Assembly: GCA_013397115.1 (NCBI GenBank) | Contig: VWZW01002445.1 | Location: 1,279,141 to 1,343,140, forward strand | Length of the DNA: 64,000 bases | Source of the DNA: Edolisoma coerulescens | Taxonomy: Eukaryota; Chordata; Aves; Passeriformes; Campephagidae | Direction: 5' to 3' | Part shown: positions 11,684 to 24,870 of the stretch, one piece after another | Numbering within the stretch: the stretch's first letter is position 1 | Layout: each line of letters begins with the position of its first letter | The notes under the pieces: model-generated | Told to the model about the DNA's origin: nothing | Seen by the model: the letters and a program-made list of their open reading frames with translations, nothing else | Database searches by the model: none | Translations under genes and position numbers: made by a program

Positions 11684-12785
11684 GGGTTTTAGCTTCATTT
11701 TATTTTGGATAAAGTACATATTGTATTGTGTGGTATTTCCACACTTTTTCCCCTTTGAATTCCAGAAAAACAGCAGAAAGTGTGTCCTTGCAGAGAGGAC
11801 CTAGCCCTTTTTTTTTTCTAGGGTCAAATAGAAAATAGATTTTAGCATCCATCAGGCCTTTGGCAAGGTAATTCTGTTTCTGTGGCCTGAGCCAGTTCCC
11901 ATGGAAGCTGCTGGCACTAATTCACCTGCCTTTGAAAGGATCAGATCAGGTATAAGGCTCTTAAAACTCCGGTGAAGGAGGGACTAAGGAAAGAATCGAG
12001 TCACTGCTTTCAGTGGCAGCTGGGTCTGGTCCAAGGAAAGTTTGGTGTTAGGCTTATTTTAATAAACCTTAAAGAGGCTGAGCTCTTGGTTCTGCACTCA
12101 TTCATACTGTATCCAGGCTTTGCCAGACCTCTTCACTGCACAGGCTTGGATCACTCCTGGGCGTGACTGCATTTTTGCCAAGCTAGAGCACAATATTGAG
12201 TGTTTACACTGACCTTTTTTGCAAGGTATGGGTGTGCAGATGACACTGATGCAACCCCTGGTTTGCTGAGAGAAAAATCTTCAGAGCAAAACAAAACCAG
12301 TTTTAACAAATTGGCATTGTTAGAGGCATGCTGTCTGAGCAGTTTGTTCTGGGCAGCCACAGTGTTTCTGGTCTGATTTAAGATGTGCTAAAATCCGATT
12401 TTGTAGAACTGAGATAAACTAAATAAGCATGGTAATAATCAGTGAGGTGTCAGTCTCTGGATATATCATAATCTAGTTACGGAGAATAAATGAATTGAAA
12501 ACATCCGAAGTAGGACCCTGGAAAGAGGCCATGTGGGAAAAGCAGCCTCTCTGATCATACTCTGGTAATTGCTTCTTGTGTTTAACTGGTAGCCTAATGT
12601 GCACAACTTGAAATGAAATCTGTCAAGAACCTCTGCCTCATACCCAAAAATAAGAACGGTTTGTATCATCCATCCACTTTAAATGTGACTGCTATGTCCA
12701 GGCCTGAATTTAAATATATTCAAGGTGACACTGTGTTTCCACAGATCCATTTATTTAGCCTCGAAGTTATGCAGCTGCTAACAGG

Positions 12786-12833
12786 CTCCCTTTTTTTTTC
12801 TTTCTTTTTTTTTTTCCTTTCTTTTTTTTTCCT
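12786..12833 (+). repeat. Pure pyrimidine tract
   Basis: Forty-eight consecutive pyrimidines, mostly T runs broken by single or double C, preceded by ACAGG and followed by GTATGTGTGTGTAC. On the minus strand this is an A-rich tract, so it may be the decayed tail of a reverse-oriented retroposed sequence, although no body of such an element is recognisable beside it. Confidence 0.7.
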
Positions 12834-15800
12834 GTATGTGTGTGTACTGATTACAAGAGAGAGTCCCTTTAGCATATATTTTAGCATATTTTCTCTACAT
12901 TCAACAATAATGCTATTCCAAAGGCTTCGGCTCCTATGGTAGGTAGTAGCTGAATGGGGCAGCACAGTTTTGAGACAAGTATGAGGAACTGTAGGTGAAA
13001 CTTAAAGATGGAGAGAGAGTGTTGCAGGCAGGAATTCAGCACTAGGGGACAGGAGAACAGGTAAAAAAAAAAAGCATTTTAACAAAAGGAAAACCTCTGC
13101 AATGTGTCTTTAACACTTAAACTGATAACATCAGCTTTGGTTGTGCCCAGCCCCAGACAGCCACTGTAGGGCAGACTGACAAGGATCAGGTAAGGAGAAG
13201 GTGAGTCCATGGTGGATGCCTGTTACTACTGCTGTGGGTTGGAAAGCATAAACAAATGCACAATTGTCCTTTACAGGCTCAGGACACAGCTGTGATACGT
13301 GCTGAGGAGAGTGGAGCTAAAAAGTGGGGAAAAAGACACCAAAAAATGTCAGCATTTGCACTGATTTGGTTGTAGTTTAATTTGTAAACTGTGATGTACC
13401 TTGCTACCAGTAACCCCATGTGCTGTTTCAAAGAGCTTGCGTGTGTATAGGCACTTAATAAACAATTTAAAAACATCATTTTGTTATTAAGGTCTTGGAA
13501 ATTAAGAAGCATCAAAATAAGTTTCAACCTGGCAGTGTTGGTTTGATATTGAATTGTGTGCAGGTACTGGAATCCAGTCAAAACCTGCTTGATCATGTTA
13601 TTTTTATCAAGAAACTTCTGTCATGGTCATTGCACAGAAGAGTTTTTCTAGGCGTGACTGGGATATCGTGCACACAGTGTTGGAGGAAGTCATGTTGTGA
13701 GTAAGGAAGGGGATTATTCAAAGGGAGAGGATGGTCTCCTGGCTAATTGCTTCCTTGGAAAATTTGATTTTTATCTTCTGCTTGCACCACGATGTTCCTA
13801 TGGGATGCTAGACACGGCAAGTAAGCCCTACATTTCAGTGTTTTCACTCTACTCCTTGTTTTCTGAATCCCCAGCTTTGGGTCTGAGTTGCAGAAAAAAA
13901 CCAATTATTCTGAGATGTGTCTGAAAGTCAGAGCTATGATCTAAAGATGCAAAATGCAGTGCCATATTAAACACTGTGGGAGAAGAGTTTTCCAGAAATT
14001 TGGCAAGAATTGGCTTTTGACCTTAATTTTAGTGCACTGTCTAAAATTGGGATACCATACTACTCTATCTCACAGAGATGTGTTTAATAGTTTATTGATC
14101 GGCTTGTGGGACAATACAGATAATACACTGTTCTTAAAGAGCCCAAGCAGATGCAAAGCTGAGTTGCAGGTCTGCAGGCCACAGAAGTAAACAGGCAGAA
14201 AGCAAAACAGGGGAAGGCACTAGTTCCAGAGGAGGCTTTCTCTTTTGTTGCTGCGTGCCGGTGGTGGTGTGGAGAAGGCGAAAGTATGTGGTCAGATAAT
14301 TACAGACTATACCGTAATGTGTACTTAACTAAGGATAGAATTAAGATGTGTGAAGAACTCGTTTCTGGAAGTATTGCATACTTAGCTGCAAGTATTTCAA
14401 CATGTTTGTCTCTCTCTCTCGTCCACCCCTCTGCCTCTGTCCCAAGTCCTAATTTTCCATCTCTCTTCTGTGGTGGGTTTGATTTTTGTTGTCTCCCGGC
14501 CTCATTTCTTGAAGCCCTCTCGTCCAGCAGCTCAGGGCAACTTGCCGAAGGCCTGCTTTGCAGGATTTTCGTCTGCTCTTCTTCAGACTTGACAGAGAAA
14601 ATCAACATAGAAAATGCAGCTCCTACACTAAGAATTTGGCAAAATGTTGTTTTAAGAGAGGAGGTGTTGGGCAACTGAAAGAACAGGCTCTGCTCAGTAT
14701 GAGACGTCCATCTTTAATAGTTTCATAAAGCTGTAGATGGACAAAACTGTGAAAAATACCATAGTATTTTAGAACATAGTATTTAGAAATACTGGTAGTG
14801 ATACAGTGGTTTAGGAGGTTGTTGGTGAGTATTGTGACATGTTTAGTTCTTGTGTTCTTCCAGAATGCAACTTTTTTAAAACAAAAGGCATAAAACAGGC
14901 TGGACAGAGCTGGATTTTTTGAGATGTACCACAATCTTATGATCATCTCAAGGAGAGGTGTTTAGGAAGAGGCTGAAAAGCTCTTTAATATAAGAGATTC
15001 AGGATGCATGGAAAAACAAGATCTCTGCTGAAATTTCTGATTGATGCTTCAAAGCCTCTCTGTGTGCATAAGCCATGATCATTGGACTGTGCAGTAGAGT
15101 CACAACAGTTATTGCGGATTATCAGTTGACCTCCAAGCTGAAAATATTTCCCCTTCCCCGTGCTGTTACTAAGATATAGCACAGTACAAATCAATACATT
15201 AATTAGTGTTCTTTTTATTTCTCCTAATGCATGGGAATGAGCTCGGATGCCAAATAAAATTCGTACTTGATAGAAAGACAATTGTCATTGGGAAACTACT
15301 ATATTTAGTTTTGGAAAACCACAATCCTTATTTTACTCTTTTGAGTACATTCTTATATTGCTGGGACTTAACTTTAAAAAGCAGTGTGCAAGAGGAAAGT
15401 AACAACCTACTTGAAGAGATGGCTTCTCTTGTGGTGTGTTTTCTGTTTGAATATGAACATCCATGTGAAGATGTATAAAACTAAACTTGAACATATGACA
15501 CAGGCCTATGGAACTGTAACTGAATGATGAAACTTGCCAGGAGTGGAACAATGATAAATAGGTTATACCTTACTAGGTAAAATTTCATTGTTCCATTTAG
15601 TATATTGAAAGGATTTTCTCTGTTTAACTTCTCAGCAAAAATGGTAGGAATCTTAGCCAGGAGAATGAGGTTTCCAAGCAGTTTTTTCAAACTGGGGATT
15701 TCTTCCTAGACTTTGGCAATCATGAAACGTGACCAGACGCTTGTACAAAGAACTTGACATTCTCTTTATGCAGTAACAGACAACTATCTAGCAAATGTTT

Positions 15801-15985
15801 GCCTGAAGTAAGCAAGTCAAGATAATGTGTTAAAGGTGAGATGGGGTCTCTTGTAAAGTGTTTTACCAGCTCAAGTTAAAATTAAACTGAGGACACAGTG
15901 ATAAATGAGAAGGAATTCTCTAAGCATGGTTACATCTAATTTTCACTTTCTTATTAAGCTCTACAGTGGAATGTTAGTCTCAGGG

Positions 15986-16070
15986 GGAAAAAAAAGGAAA
16001 AACACAAACCAAACAAAAAATCTCCCTCCCCCCAAAAAACCTCCCAAAAAACCCCAACCCACCCTAAACT
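15986..16070 (+). repeat. A/C-rich low-complexity tract
   Basis: A stretch almost devoid of T and G on the + strand, composed of A runs alternating with C runs (for example CCCCCCAAAAAACC). Typical low-complexity intronic DNA. Confidence 0.75.
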
Positions 16071-16439
16071 ATGCCTGAAGAAATTTTCACTCTAAAAACT
16101 GAGCTTCATTTCGAAATGCCTCTTCAGTTTAGGTCTCAGTTAAAAAAAGATGGTGGAGAAGTGAATTTAAAAAGAACAGTTAATTTTGACTATGTTGGTT
16201 GCTGTTTTTGTAGATTACAGGATACATAGACAATGTACACAAGCAAGAAGATGACACTGAGAACTGGTGCAAACAGAGTCCGGATGAGTTGATGGGAACA
16301 AAATCAGATTAAGATCTAATGTACACAAACAATATTGTTATGAAGAGGAGGTTATAATGAATCAGTTCTTGATGCTATTAAAACCTGTTGAGAATTTCCC
16401 ATTGAATTCAGTCATCCTGACATATCTGTACACGAAATG

Positions 16440-16875
16440 AAAAGAACATGAAAGCCAACCTACCGTGGAGTCTGTGCGCTCTAATCAGCGCTGACATTGT
16501 TTGTCAGACTCTTAAAGACCAGCAGCTCCTTTCCGATAGTTGTTTCCTACCCACTTGTTAGTGTTTGGTAAAGGGCGGCTCTGTTGTTGCTTCCGTTCAG
16601 CGCTGAAGGAAAGGGTATGCCCAGAAACTTTCCCCACTGGTTTCTTCTGCCAGGGGCATGGATTAGTCTGATAAAAGAGATCACCTCCCTTAAGACCTTT
16701 CCTCTCCGATACCCCTGCGTGGAGCACTTACTGTCAAATTAGATTCGGATTAGGAGGAGCCTAATTAACAGTTTTTACCATTTTTGTGTTGACCTGTTGT
16801 GCTAAAATCGACTGTGGGAAAATAAGAGGCACAGTTAACCCACTTCGTGCCAAGATTACCCCAAAAATGCCAAAA
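16440..16875. promoter_or_regulatory. Candidate intronic cis-regulatory element
   Basis: Within CpG-poor intron 1 this stretch keeps more than ten CpG dinucleotides spread over ~430 bp and has balanced base composition. Two CAGCGCTGA palindrome-like words (about 16488 and 16599), a TCTGATAAAAGAGATC GATA-type word (about 16668) and CCTAATTAACAG, a homeodomain-type core (about 16760), are visible. It codes for nothing recognisable. This is inference from composition only; there is no conservation evidence in hand. Confidence 0.25.
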
Positions 16876-19800
16876 AGCATTGTCATGCTACGTGTTTCAT
16901 GTGCACAGTTTCTCTGGTTTGAACGGCGTAGCTGATAGATGATGAAAGGGGAAGCTGTTCAGATCCATTGCTTGGACATGCTCTTTTATAACCCAATTGT
17001 CTAATTTATGTATTTCTTTAGAGCTCCCTATAGTCATGTATCCCACACTACCAGGAGATACCTTATTTTGTAATGAAACACTGGGCATTTTGTTATATTG
17101 GGATTCTGTTAAATCCCATGTGTCAAAACAGCTCAGCATCACAAATATCAATCTAAATGTGTTTATTCAGTACAACAAATGAGTTTGTCCCATAGCTGTC
17201 CTGCCTTATCACTGGATTATCAAATGATATTTGCCTTTTCCTGTATCAAAGACAAATTGCTATGCGTGCTGTGTTCTTCCTTTTCCCTTTGTGTGAACTA
17301 GCAAAGCTCCCAGCTTGTGATGTCTTTCAGTGCCGTAATTCCTTTTTGGTTTCTTGGTTTTATGTGCTAAGACCTGTAATATTGTTGGCAGTAGGAGATT
17401 ACATTACGTGCTCATGTGTTTGTGCCCATTTCATCGTAGTGGGCTGAGTTTTCGGTGTGTGTGGATGTGGGCATTTTGATATAGCAATAATTCGTAGCTT
17501 GAAGAAAGGGGTATCTGCAAAGTACTACTTTTTTAGTCACGTTATATTTTTATTATTATTTAGTTATTTAAAGAATTTTCCCTTTTTGATCAGAAACTAG
17601 TAATATCAGGTTTTGCAGGGAAAATGTGCTAAGTATCTCTGACTGCACACAGATTTTTTGAACAAAAACCTGCCATGTCATTATACAGGCTTTCCCTTCC
17701 CCCCTCACTGGGAAAACAGGAACTTCTGAGGGGGCAGTAAATAGCTGAAATACTCAACAAAGAGCACTTGAACAAAAGGCTGATAACACCTCTTTATTGT
17801 ATCTGCACTGTTGTCATTCTAGAGAAGAAAATACGGAGCAGAAGAAAGCTGTGATCCAAATCTGAGGAAATAGAAAGGGGAAAAGGTGTGGAAGTTAGCT
17901 AAGTAAATAAAATTTAGTTGGTTGTGTATATTGGGATGGTATAATATAAACAGCTCTACAGGAAAAGGCTTGGGTTTTTCAGAAGAACCATTTGGGCGGG
18001 AAGGGAAAGCTGTAAGCTTGCACAGTGGTATAGAGGCTTTTTATTCAAAAAGCCTTGTGTGCAGTCGAAGATATTTAGTATGTTTTTCCCCCAAAGCAAG
18101 TGCAGAGCACACCCTGACTCGGCCTGTACCCCCTCAGCAACTTGGCTGTTGCTACCTCACCTAGAGCTCTCCTCCTCATAACCTTGGCGTGTGTGCTGCA
18201 TCACTTGCTGCTCATAAATCACAGCTCAGATGCAGACAGCCTTCGACAAAGCCAGTTGCTGCATTTTTGGATATTGGTACTGCCAGCTGCCTGCACTGAC
18301 CCAGCAGCTGACCCAGCCACAGTTCCCCTCACCTCAGCCGTGACGAGCTGTGACCTGAGCGCTGCAGAGGCGATTGACTCACGAACTGTTGCAAATTTGG
18401 TGGTGGAGTCTGACAAGGTGACTGCCCTCCATTTATCTGCCTTTCCCATCAGCCGGTGGTCGATGCTGTGGGAGCCTTGTCCTCCCTTCTCACAGCTTAG
18501 TCTGTGCATGAGACCGTGCTCTGAGACAGAGCTGGTGTCCTGGTCTGCTCACGCAGCTCCTGTAGTGCAGGGGATGGGTGGAGGTTGGATGGGAAGGAGA
18601 GCAAGCAGTGCTATCTCAGTCCAATAGCTTAGTGTCGTGCTGATTTCCCTGAAATTTAGGACAAAATTCTAGCCTGGGCTAGGACTGTGGGCACACTTTG
18701 CTAGATATGTTTGAGGGTTGTACCAGCTTTAGGTCTAACAACGAGCTTGTCTCCCAGAGGAAAATGCTATGCTGACAGAGGAGCTAGAAGGAGAATGTAT
18801 GGGAAATACCTTTCCACTAAGAGGTGTAATTACTCTGAATGCTTTCAGGCATGTGAGATTCACTAATCCATAGTAATCCCTGTAGTCTGTAGCCTTCTGA
18901 CATCTGTGAACTGTATTGGAAGATCAGATTTAGAGGAGAAATGGAATCAAAAATGCTTGAGAACCCAAAATATATTAGCTGTATTGTGGGAACAGTGAAG
19001 CATGAGTGCATGCAGTGAGAGAGGCAGCTCTTGGCATTTCTGTGTTTATGCATTGCAGGAGGCAAACACAGAAGTTCTGGTTTCAGGCTGATAGCTCTTA
19101 AATGCAGACAGCTGACAAGGTCTCCATGCCTTGCTGTTCACTGTAGTTCACATTCCAGCCTATGGTGGTACCACAAGCCAGTGATTTGTTTGCCTCAAAA
19201 CACTGAGCATTAGAGTGCAGTAATTGAGGAGCAGCTTTGTCTGCAGTCACCCTTGCAGGGCAGCAACCTCTGGCACAAAAGCAGAGCAAACATCTGAGGG
19301 ACATTAAATCATTTCTGCTCACATATTTAAATCTGGATAAGCCAATGGGTTGAGGGTGGGGTTTTTTTCCCTTGATTGGAGACTTTTTTCTTGCACTAGA
19401 AAGCTGACATTTGTCACCAGTTGTTCTGTTCTTTGTTTACATAAGGCCCATTGAAGCAGTTGGAGAACATTATACCCTGCCTCATACACAGGCATATATA
19501 CTTAATTTATGACTTTGGTAGTTTGAATTTCGAGTGTCAGGTATCCCACAGACCTTTCTACTTTGTTCTTTTGTGCTGCATGCACTGCTTGAGTATTTAT
19601 TATGGAGAGTAGACGGGCTGTGGGAAGTTCTTCAGGCTTGTGGACTTTTTTCTTCAGAACCTTGCAAATAAAGTTACGGAGCTTGAGAAAAAGGAGTTCT
19701 CTAAAAGCGTGACTGATCTGTAGAGTTGTTTTACTTGTTTGGCCATTTTTTTTTTTATTTGGCATTAATATTTTCACTTGCATATAATTCTTCATCCTAG

Positions 19801-20999
19801 AGTTGCTTTAGTACTCTGAACACCTCTGCAAAGCATTAAGTGTGAAACAGTGCTAACAAATCTTAAATAGGCTTCTATTGAAAACTTAATTCTGGATTTG
19901 TTCTTGATTCCTTCAAAGCAAACTCTCTCTACTACTACCATAAAAAGAATAAAGAGAAAGATAAAGCAGAATTTAAAAACCCAATATAGCTTGTCACCAG
20001 AAGCAACGTTATTATATGTGATTATCTCTTGTTCAGTTGTGTCTTGTCAACAATTTTGAATATGGCTTAGTTCAAAGTTGTCTTTGATATATTGGTGACA
20101 GATGGATATTTTGGAAAAGGATATGACTGGAAACTGACTTCAGAAAAATTCAGATGAGAGGTGGGGCTGGGGTTTTTCAGCAATGGGAGCAGTAGACATT
20201 ATGGCAGCTTTTTTAGAGGCAAGATGAATTTTATCATTCCAATGTCTATGCCAAGGTGTCGCCTCTTTCCAAAAAGCATGTTGTAAGTTGAAATCTTTAT
20301 ACCATTGGCAACATGGCCAAAATGGTCCTTTCTGACAGTGAAGTCTCTGAACACAAATGCCTCCAGAACAGCATGTGCAGTGTTAAATATTTATAGGCAT
20401 GCAGTCCTTCTGCGTTGTTAATGCAAGGCATATTCAGGAAAAAAAGCAATTTTGCCAGAGAAGGAAAAAGATTTTTCATTGAGGTGCTTCTACAACATGT
20501 GGATCAGTCTTTGTAAAATCCTTAATCTTTACCTAAAAATGTGAATACTAGTCCTAGGGTTGGATTATTATTCCTGGGACTCAATATAGAAGTAGTCAAG
20601 AGGTACAATAATTTTCTAAATAGGCAGACAACAACAGATCTGAATGCAGACTTCTTTTCTCATCTCTTTATCATCTTGTTTTCTCTTCTGTTTGTTAGGC
20701 AAGGGGAATTGTTTCAGCTTTTGATGACTAGAAGATTCTGTCTCACAGCAAGAAAAAATTCTATGTTGTACAAAATCAATTTTTGTGGTTTTCAGCTGTG
20801 GAAATTAAAAGATACTTTCATTCTAAAGTGTTTTTTTGAATGAGCAGTTAAGGGTTTCCTCCTGTTTAAATGGATGCAGAATGCAGCAATAGATTTTCAT
20901 AGCAGATACTCCCTTTGAATTTTCCATTGCATCATGTATGGCTTTGTGACTTTGTATCTTAAATACTGGGCAAAATTAAAGTTATTCCCAAAGAAGTAA

Positions 21000-21310
21000 T
21001 AAGCTTCCTACTTCAATGTAGCAGCTAAGACTTGTGAAACAATGCTGTGTGCCCGCTAATTATAGGCATCTCTATTTACATGGCCTAACAGGAAGATGGA
21101 GATGTAAAAATAGCAACAAAGAGCCAGTGACATTATTAATAAAGCAGCTGTATACAGCATTGTTCTCTTGAAGAACATAGACACCATTTAAACAAAGTGA
21201 ACTACATAAATAAACAGTTATAATTCATAAGTAACCATTGTTAGGAATTCTCCTTTAAAAATAGTTCACCTTATTAATGTACAAACGATGGCAAAATGGC
21301 TTTTTTTTTT
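21000..21310. promoter_or_regulatory. Candidate conserved noncoding stretch
   Basis: AT-rich, non-repetitive sequence of the texture often seen in vertebrate conserved noncoding elements. It has homeodomain/POU-like cores such as CTAATTATAGG and CATTATTAATAAAG, and GTTTAAACAAAGT-like forkhead/SOX words in AACATAGACACC-flanked sequence. It has no coding potential and no repeat identity that I recognise. Weak inference. Confidence 0.15.
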
Positions 21311-24129
21311 GCGGCTGTGCGTATTTCACATGCACACATGCACCAAATGTTAAAAGTAACTTACACAAATCATTGACATTTATTGAGAAGCTGGTATTTT
21401 TCTACCCTTGGGAACTACATCCCTTCAGGGAAGATGGGAGGGAGGAAGGAAGATAGAGTGCTACAAAACTTCTTTCGAAGGAAAAGTTTGTATGTAGATA
21501 GGAGAGGCAGTATCAAGGTTGATGAAGACTTTGCACATATATGATTTTATTGTGACAAAAGAACAAATCCTTCCTGCCATCATGCTCCATTAAGAAACAG
21601 CAGTAGTTGTAGTAATAAAAAAAAATAGTAAATAGCCACATTGGGAAGACACATTCCGACAGACACAAATGGCCCTGTATCTTTTGAACTCATAATCTAC
21701 TTCTGCCCTTTTCCAGTTCAGATGATAAAAGAAAAATGAGATTACGGACAGTTGGAGGTTACTGCATTTTTTCCCTAGTTTTTCTGTACAAGGACAATCA
21801 TTTCCTCACAATGCACTTCCCAAAAGCAAGAAACAAACATTGTGTTCAGTGAATGCAGCAGGTTAAGCTTGCACATTCATTTTGTGTATGTGCTTTATAG
21901 AGGAGAAATAGTATTCAGAGCTGGAGGGCTATACTATGGTCTTCACATCCAGAAATATGCCTCTGTTACTTGGCTTAAAGCTGTGATCCTTCTCAGGAAA
22001 GCTCTCATGTGTTTGTGAACCAGTCACTACATTTGAGTAAAGGAAAATGAATATGTTAAGCTTTTTGTCTTCCCCACCCAAGCTCCTGAGCTGGACGGGG
22101 GCAGACCCTACCCCAGAGTTAAACTGCAGCTGCACTCTGGAAGCCCTTTCTGTCTTGAGAAGAGGTATGAAATTCATCCTCAACTGACATTCTTGATCTC
22201 AGCTTCAAGTCTCAAAACAAGAATTCAAAAAGCCTGCCAATGTGGTTTTCCTTTTTTGTTTTTTATTTAAATTGCCTCAAGGAAGCACTGTAAGCTCTTT
22301 TCAGTCCTTCCACCGAGTAGTTGATGTTCCTGACTAATGTGAGCTCTCAAATCTGCACATAATTTTATAGTATGGAGATCCAAACTTTAAATCAATTAAA
22401 TTATATGGCGTTGTATGAGTGCAGTGATAGATCTCCTCACAAATCAACTCAGTAAATTGCCCCTTCATCTCATGTGAGTCACATAGGATTTATTTTTACT
22501 TCTCTACTGCCTGTATGGGGACAGGACTGTTTGGAGGGCTAACCCGAGTGTTAATTCTCAAAGAAACCAGTCACAGCTTCTACTCAGAACTTCCAAGTAT
22601 ATTAATATTTGAAGGTGAAATAAAAAAATCATTCAACCTTTTAGTTTCACCAATCTTGATTTATAAGCAGGCTTTTGAAAAGAAAAAAATTATTGGAATA
22701 TGGAATTTAATTGCTAGTTTTAAATCTGAATGTGTTTGTACTGAATCTTCAAGTTTTTCCCTCAAAAAAGCCATCACCTCTAGAGGCTGCACAAAAGCAG
22801 CCACTAGGAGACAAAGAAATATGTATCCTGTGCCATGTGTGTCTCTGTGTGAGTATTTTGCTTTGTAATTGTCTGCTTTAAAATTCATACTTGAAGGCGT
22901 GGTTAAGTGAAAATGTGCTCAGAAAGTAACTGAAAAGGCAAATTATTTTGTGTTTGATTCTAATATGCTGTTACTTTACATGCTCCTTTCTCTGCTGCTG
23001 AAGAGCAAAGTGTAGCAGGAATTCCAGTGAGCAATTCCCAGCTCCGTGGTACTGCAGTGTTTGCCGTAGCAGTACCACTTCACAGTTTCCCGACAGGGCT
23101 GGGAGGAGGCACTGAATTTGGAATCAACAAGCATTGCTGCACAATATCGAGGTGTTTCTCTCTAGGAAATTCTAGGTGGTGGGAGAAACCCCTGCCGCAG
23201 ACAGGCCTTGCTGAAGTGGAAGGAAAAGGGAGCGGCAGCAGCATTCCTTTCAGTCGCATCCCTCCTGATTGTTAGATAAGAGGCCAGGCAGTCTCCTCGC
23301 CTTGGTGTTTAGATGCTCTTGTCGACCTTTAGCGACTGAGCACTGTGGAGGTCATTGCCTTGCACTGTGTCACCGGGTGCCCTTCCGGAGAGGTGAATTA
23401 GTACTGCTTAGGACAGGCTGTTTGTCTTCGGTAGCGCTTTGTACCACCCCTCTTTATTTTTACATTACACTGTGGCCCTGATGGAGCTGCTGATAGCGGC
23501 AACCAGCGTGGTCCCAGTCAGCTGCAGCAGCTCCGAGCTTGCAGGTCTTTCTCCTGGCTGCCCATCCCACTGTATTCTGCATCAAGGCACTGCTTTCAGA
23601 CTATAGAACATTATGGGCGCAGACAAGGCTGTCTTCTGCTGCCTCTTTGTAGATGAAATGATGGGTGGCACTGTGATACCAAGTTAATAAATGCATAGTG
23701 TACAGTAACCTATATAAATGACTCTGTGTGTGCAGATCCCCAGGCAAAACACAAGACTGAGTTAGAATTTACAGGCATAGGTAAGCAGTACTGTGCTCCT
23801 GAATGCAGCCCTCCAACTCTAAAGCATTTAATGTGGAAAGTGCCCTGGGACAAGGACCAATCTTTATGCTTTGTACACATTTTAATGACCTGTTAATGAT
23901 CAACCTCCACTCTACTGAGAAGATAAATTTCATGATGATATAATTCAAGCCAGATTCTTCACAGTTGCTTGAGATTATTTCTTGTAATTCCACTTTAGAA
24001 ACAAATTAAATATTGATATGGCATGTAATCATCTCATCCCATTCTATTAACAATTTTGCATCTTCCAGTCCTTGATTGCCAGAATTTTCTGCAGGAAAGG
24101 AAGGCAAGTTAAAACCAGAAGTTAGTAAT

Positions 24130-24870
24130 GGTGGTTGTAATGGATCTGGTCTGTGGTCTGTTTAGCCCAGTATTCAGTCTCTAATAGTCACTGATACTGA
24201 AAACTTAGGGAGGAGTGTAAGAAGGAACACGTACTGCAAGCTTTTCTCCTCTGTTATGGTTTTCTAACTTCTGGCAAACTGCACATTTGGGAATTTCCAG
24301 TGCTCAAGATGCATCCTGACTATCATGTATGTATATGGTATATACACACAGGGCTGACCCGGGGTGTGTATGAAGTTTCCCATGGCATTCTGTGATTTGG
24401 TTATGTACTGTGGGTTTTTTTCTTCTTTTTAATTTTGTTTTGTTTTTAAAGACCATTTCATTGTGTTTGTTTTTCATCTTTTTGTGTGATAATTTAGCAG
24501 GATGCTTCGTGTGTTGCAAGTCCTAATCTACTCCTTACTCCCCTCTTTATGCCACCTTCCATTCTGCAGACTTCTGTAATATCCTCCTTCAGTCTTCAAC
24601 AGAAAATTGGATCTGTCTTTTTTTCCAGCTTTAACTTTCTTTTCTTGTAGGAGCTGTTCTCTGTGCCTTGAGTAATCCAACTGAATCATTTTGTAAATGG
24701 AAGGGAGGAATGAGCGGAACATACTCAGTGTGTGGGTACACCACTGATTTATAAAGCACTGTGATATGTTCTGTTTGGTAGAGGTTTTTATTACTTTTAT
24801 TTTTTTTGCTAAGAGTTTCTAATCTTCCATTGTAACATTTTTGATGACATGAACAAAATTTACAACCTGA
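24130..24870 (-). mobile_element. Old CR1 LINE (3' portion), reverse orientation
   Basis: Read on the + strand, landmarks appear in the order expected of the complement of an ancient amniote CR1 3' region: GTTTAGCCCAGTATTCAGTC (24159), CTAACTTCTGGCAAACTGCA (24265), GGCATTCTGTGATTTGGTTATG then a T-rich block with TTTTAAAGACCATTTCATT, a TTTGTGTGATAATTTAGCAGG block, ACTTCTGTAATATCCTCCTTCAGTC (~24569), GTAGGAGCTGTTCTC, and GGGTACACCACTGATTTATAAAG (~24735). The collinearity of seven blocks over ~700 bp makes chance unlikely. Open frames here are by-products. It is much more diverged than the CR1 pieces at 38.4 and 56.5 kb. Confidence 0.65.

Noticed and set aside
18142..18627. 161-codon open frame in CMTM8 intron 1
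   Set aside because: It begins with TTG and has no ATG until about codon 108. It shows no recognisable domain, and a long antisense frame overlaps it, consistent with locally higher GC.
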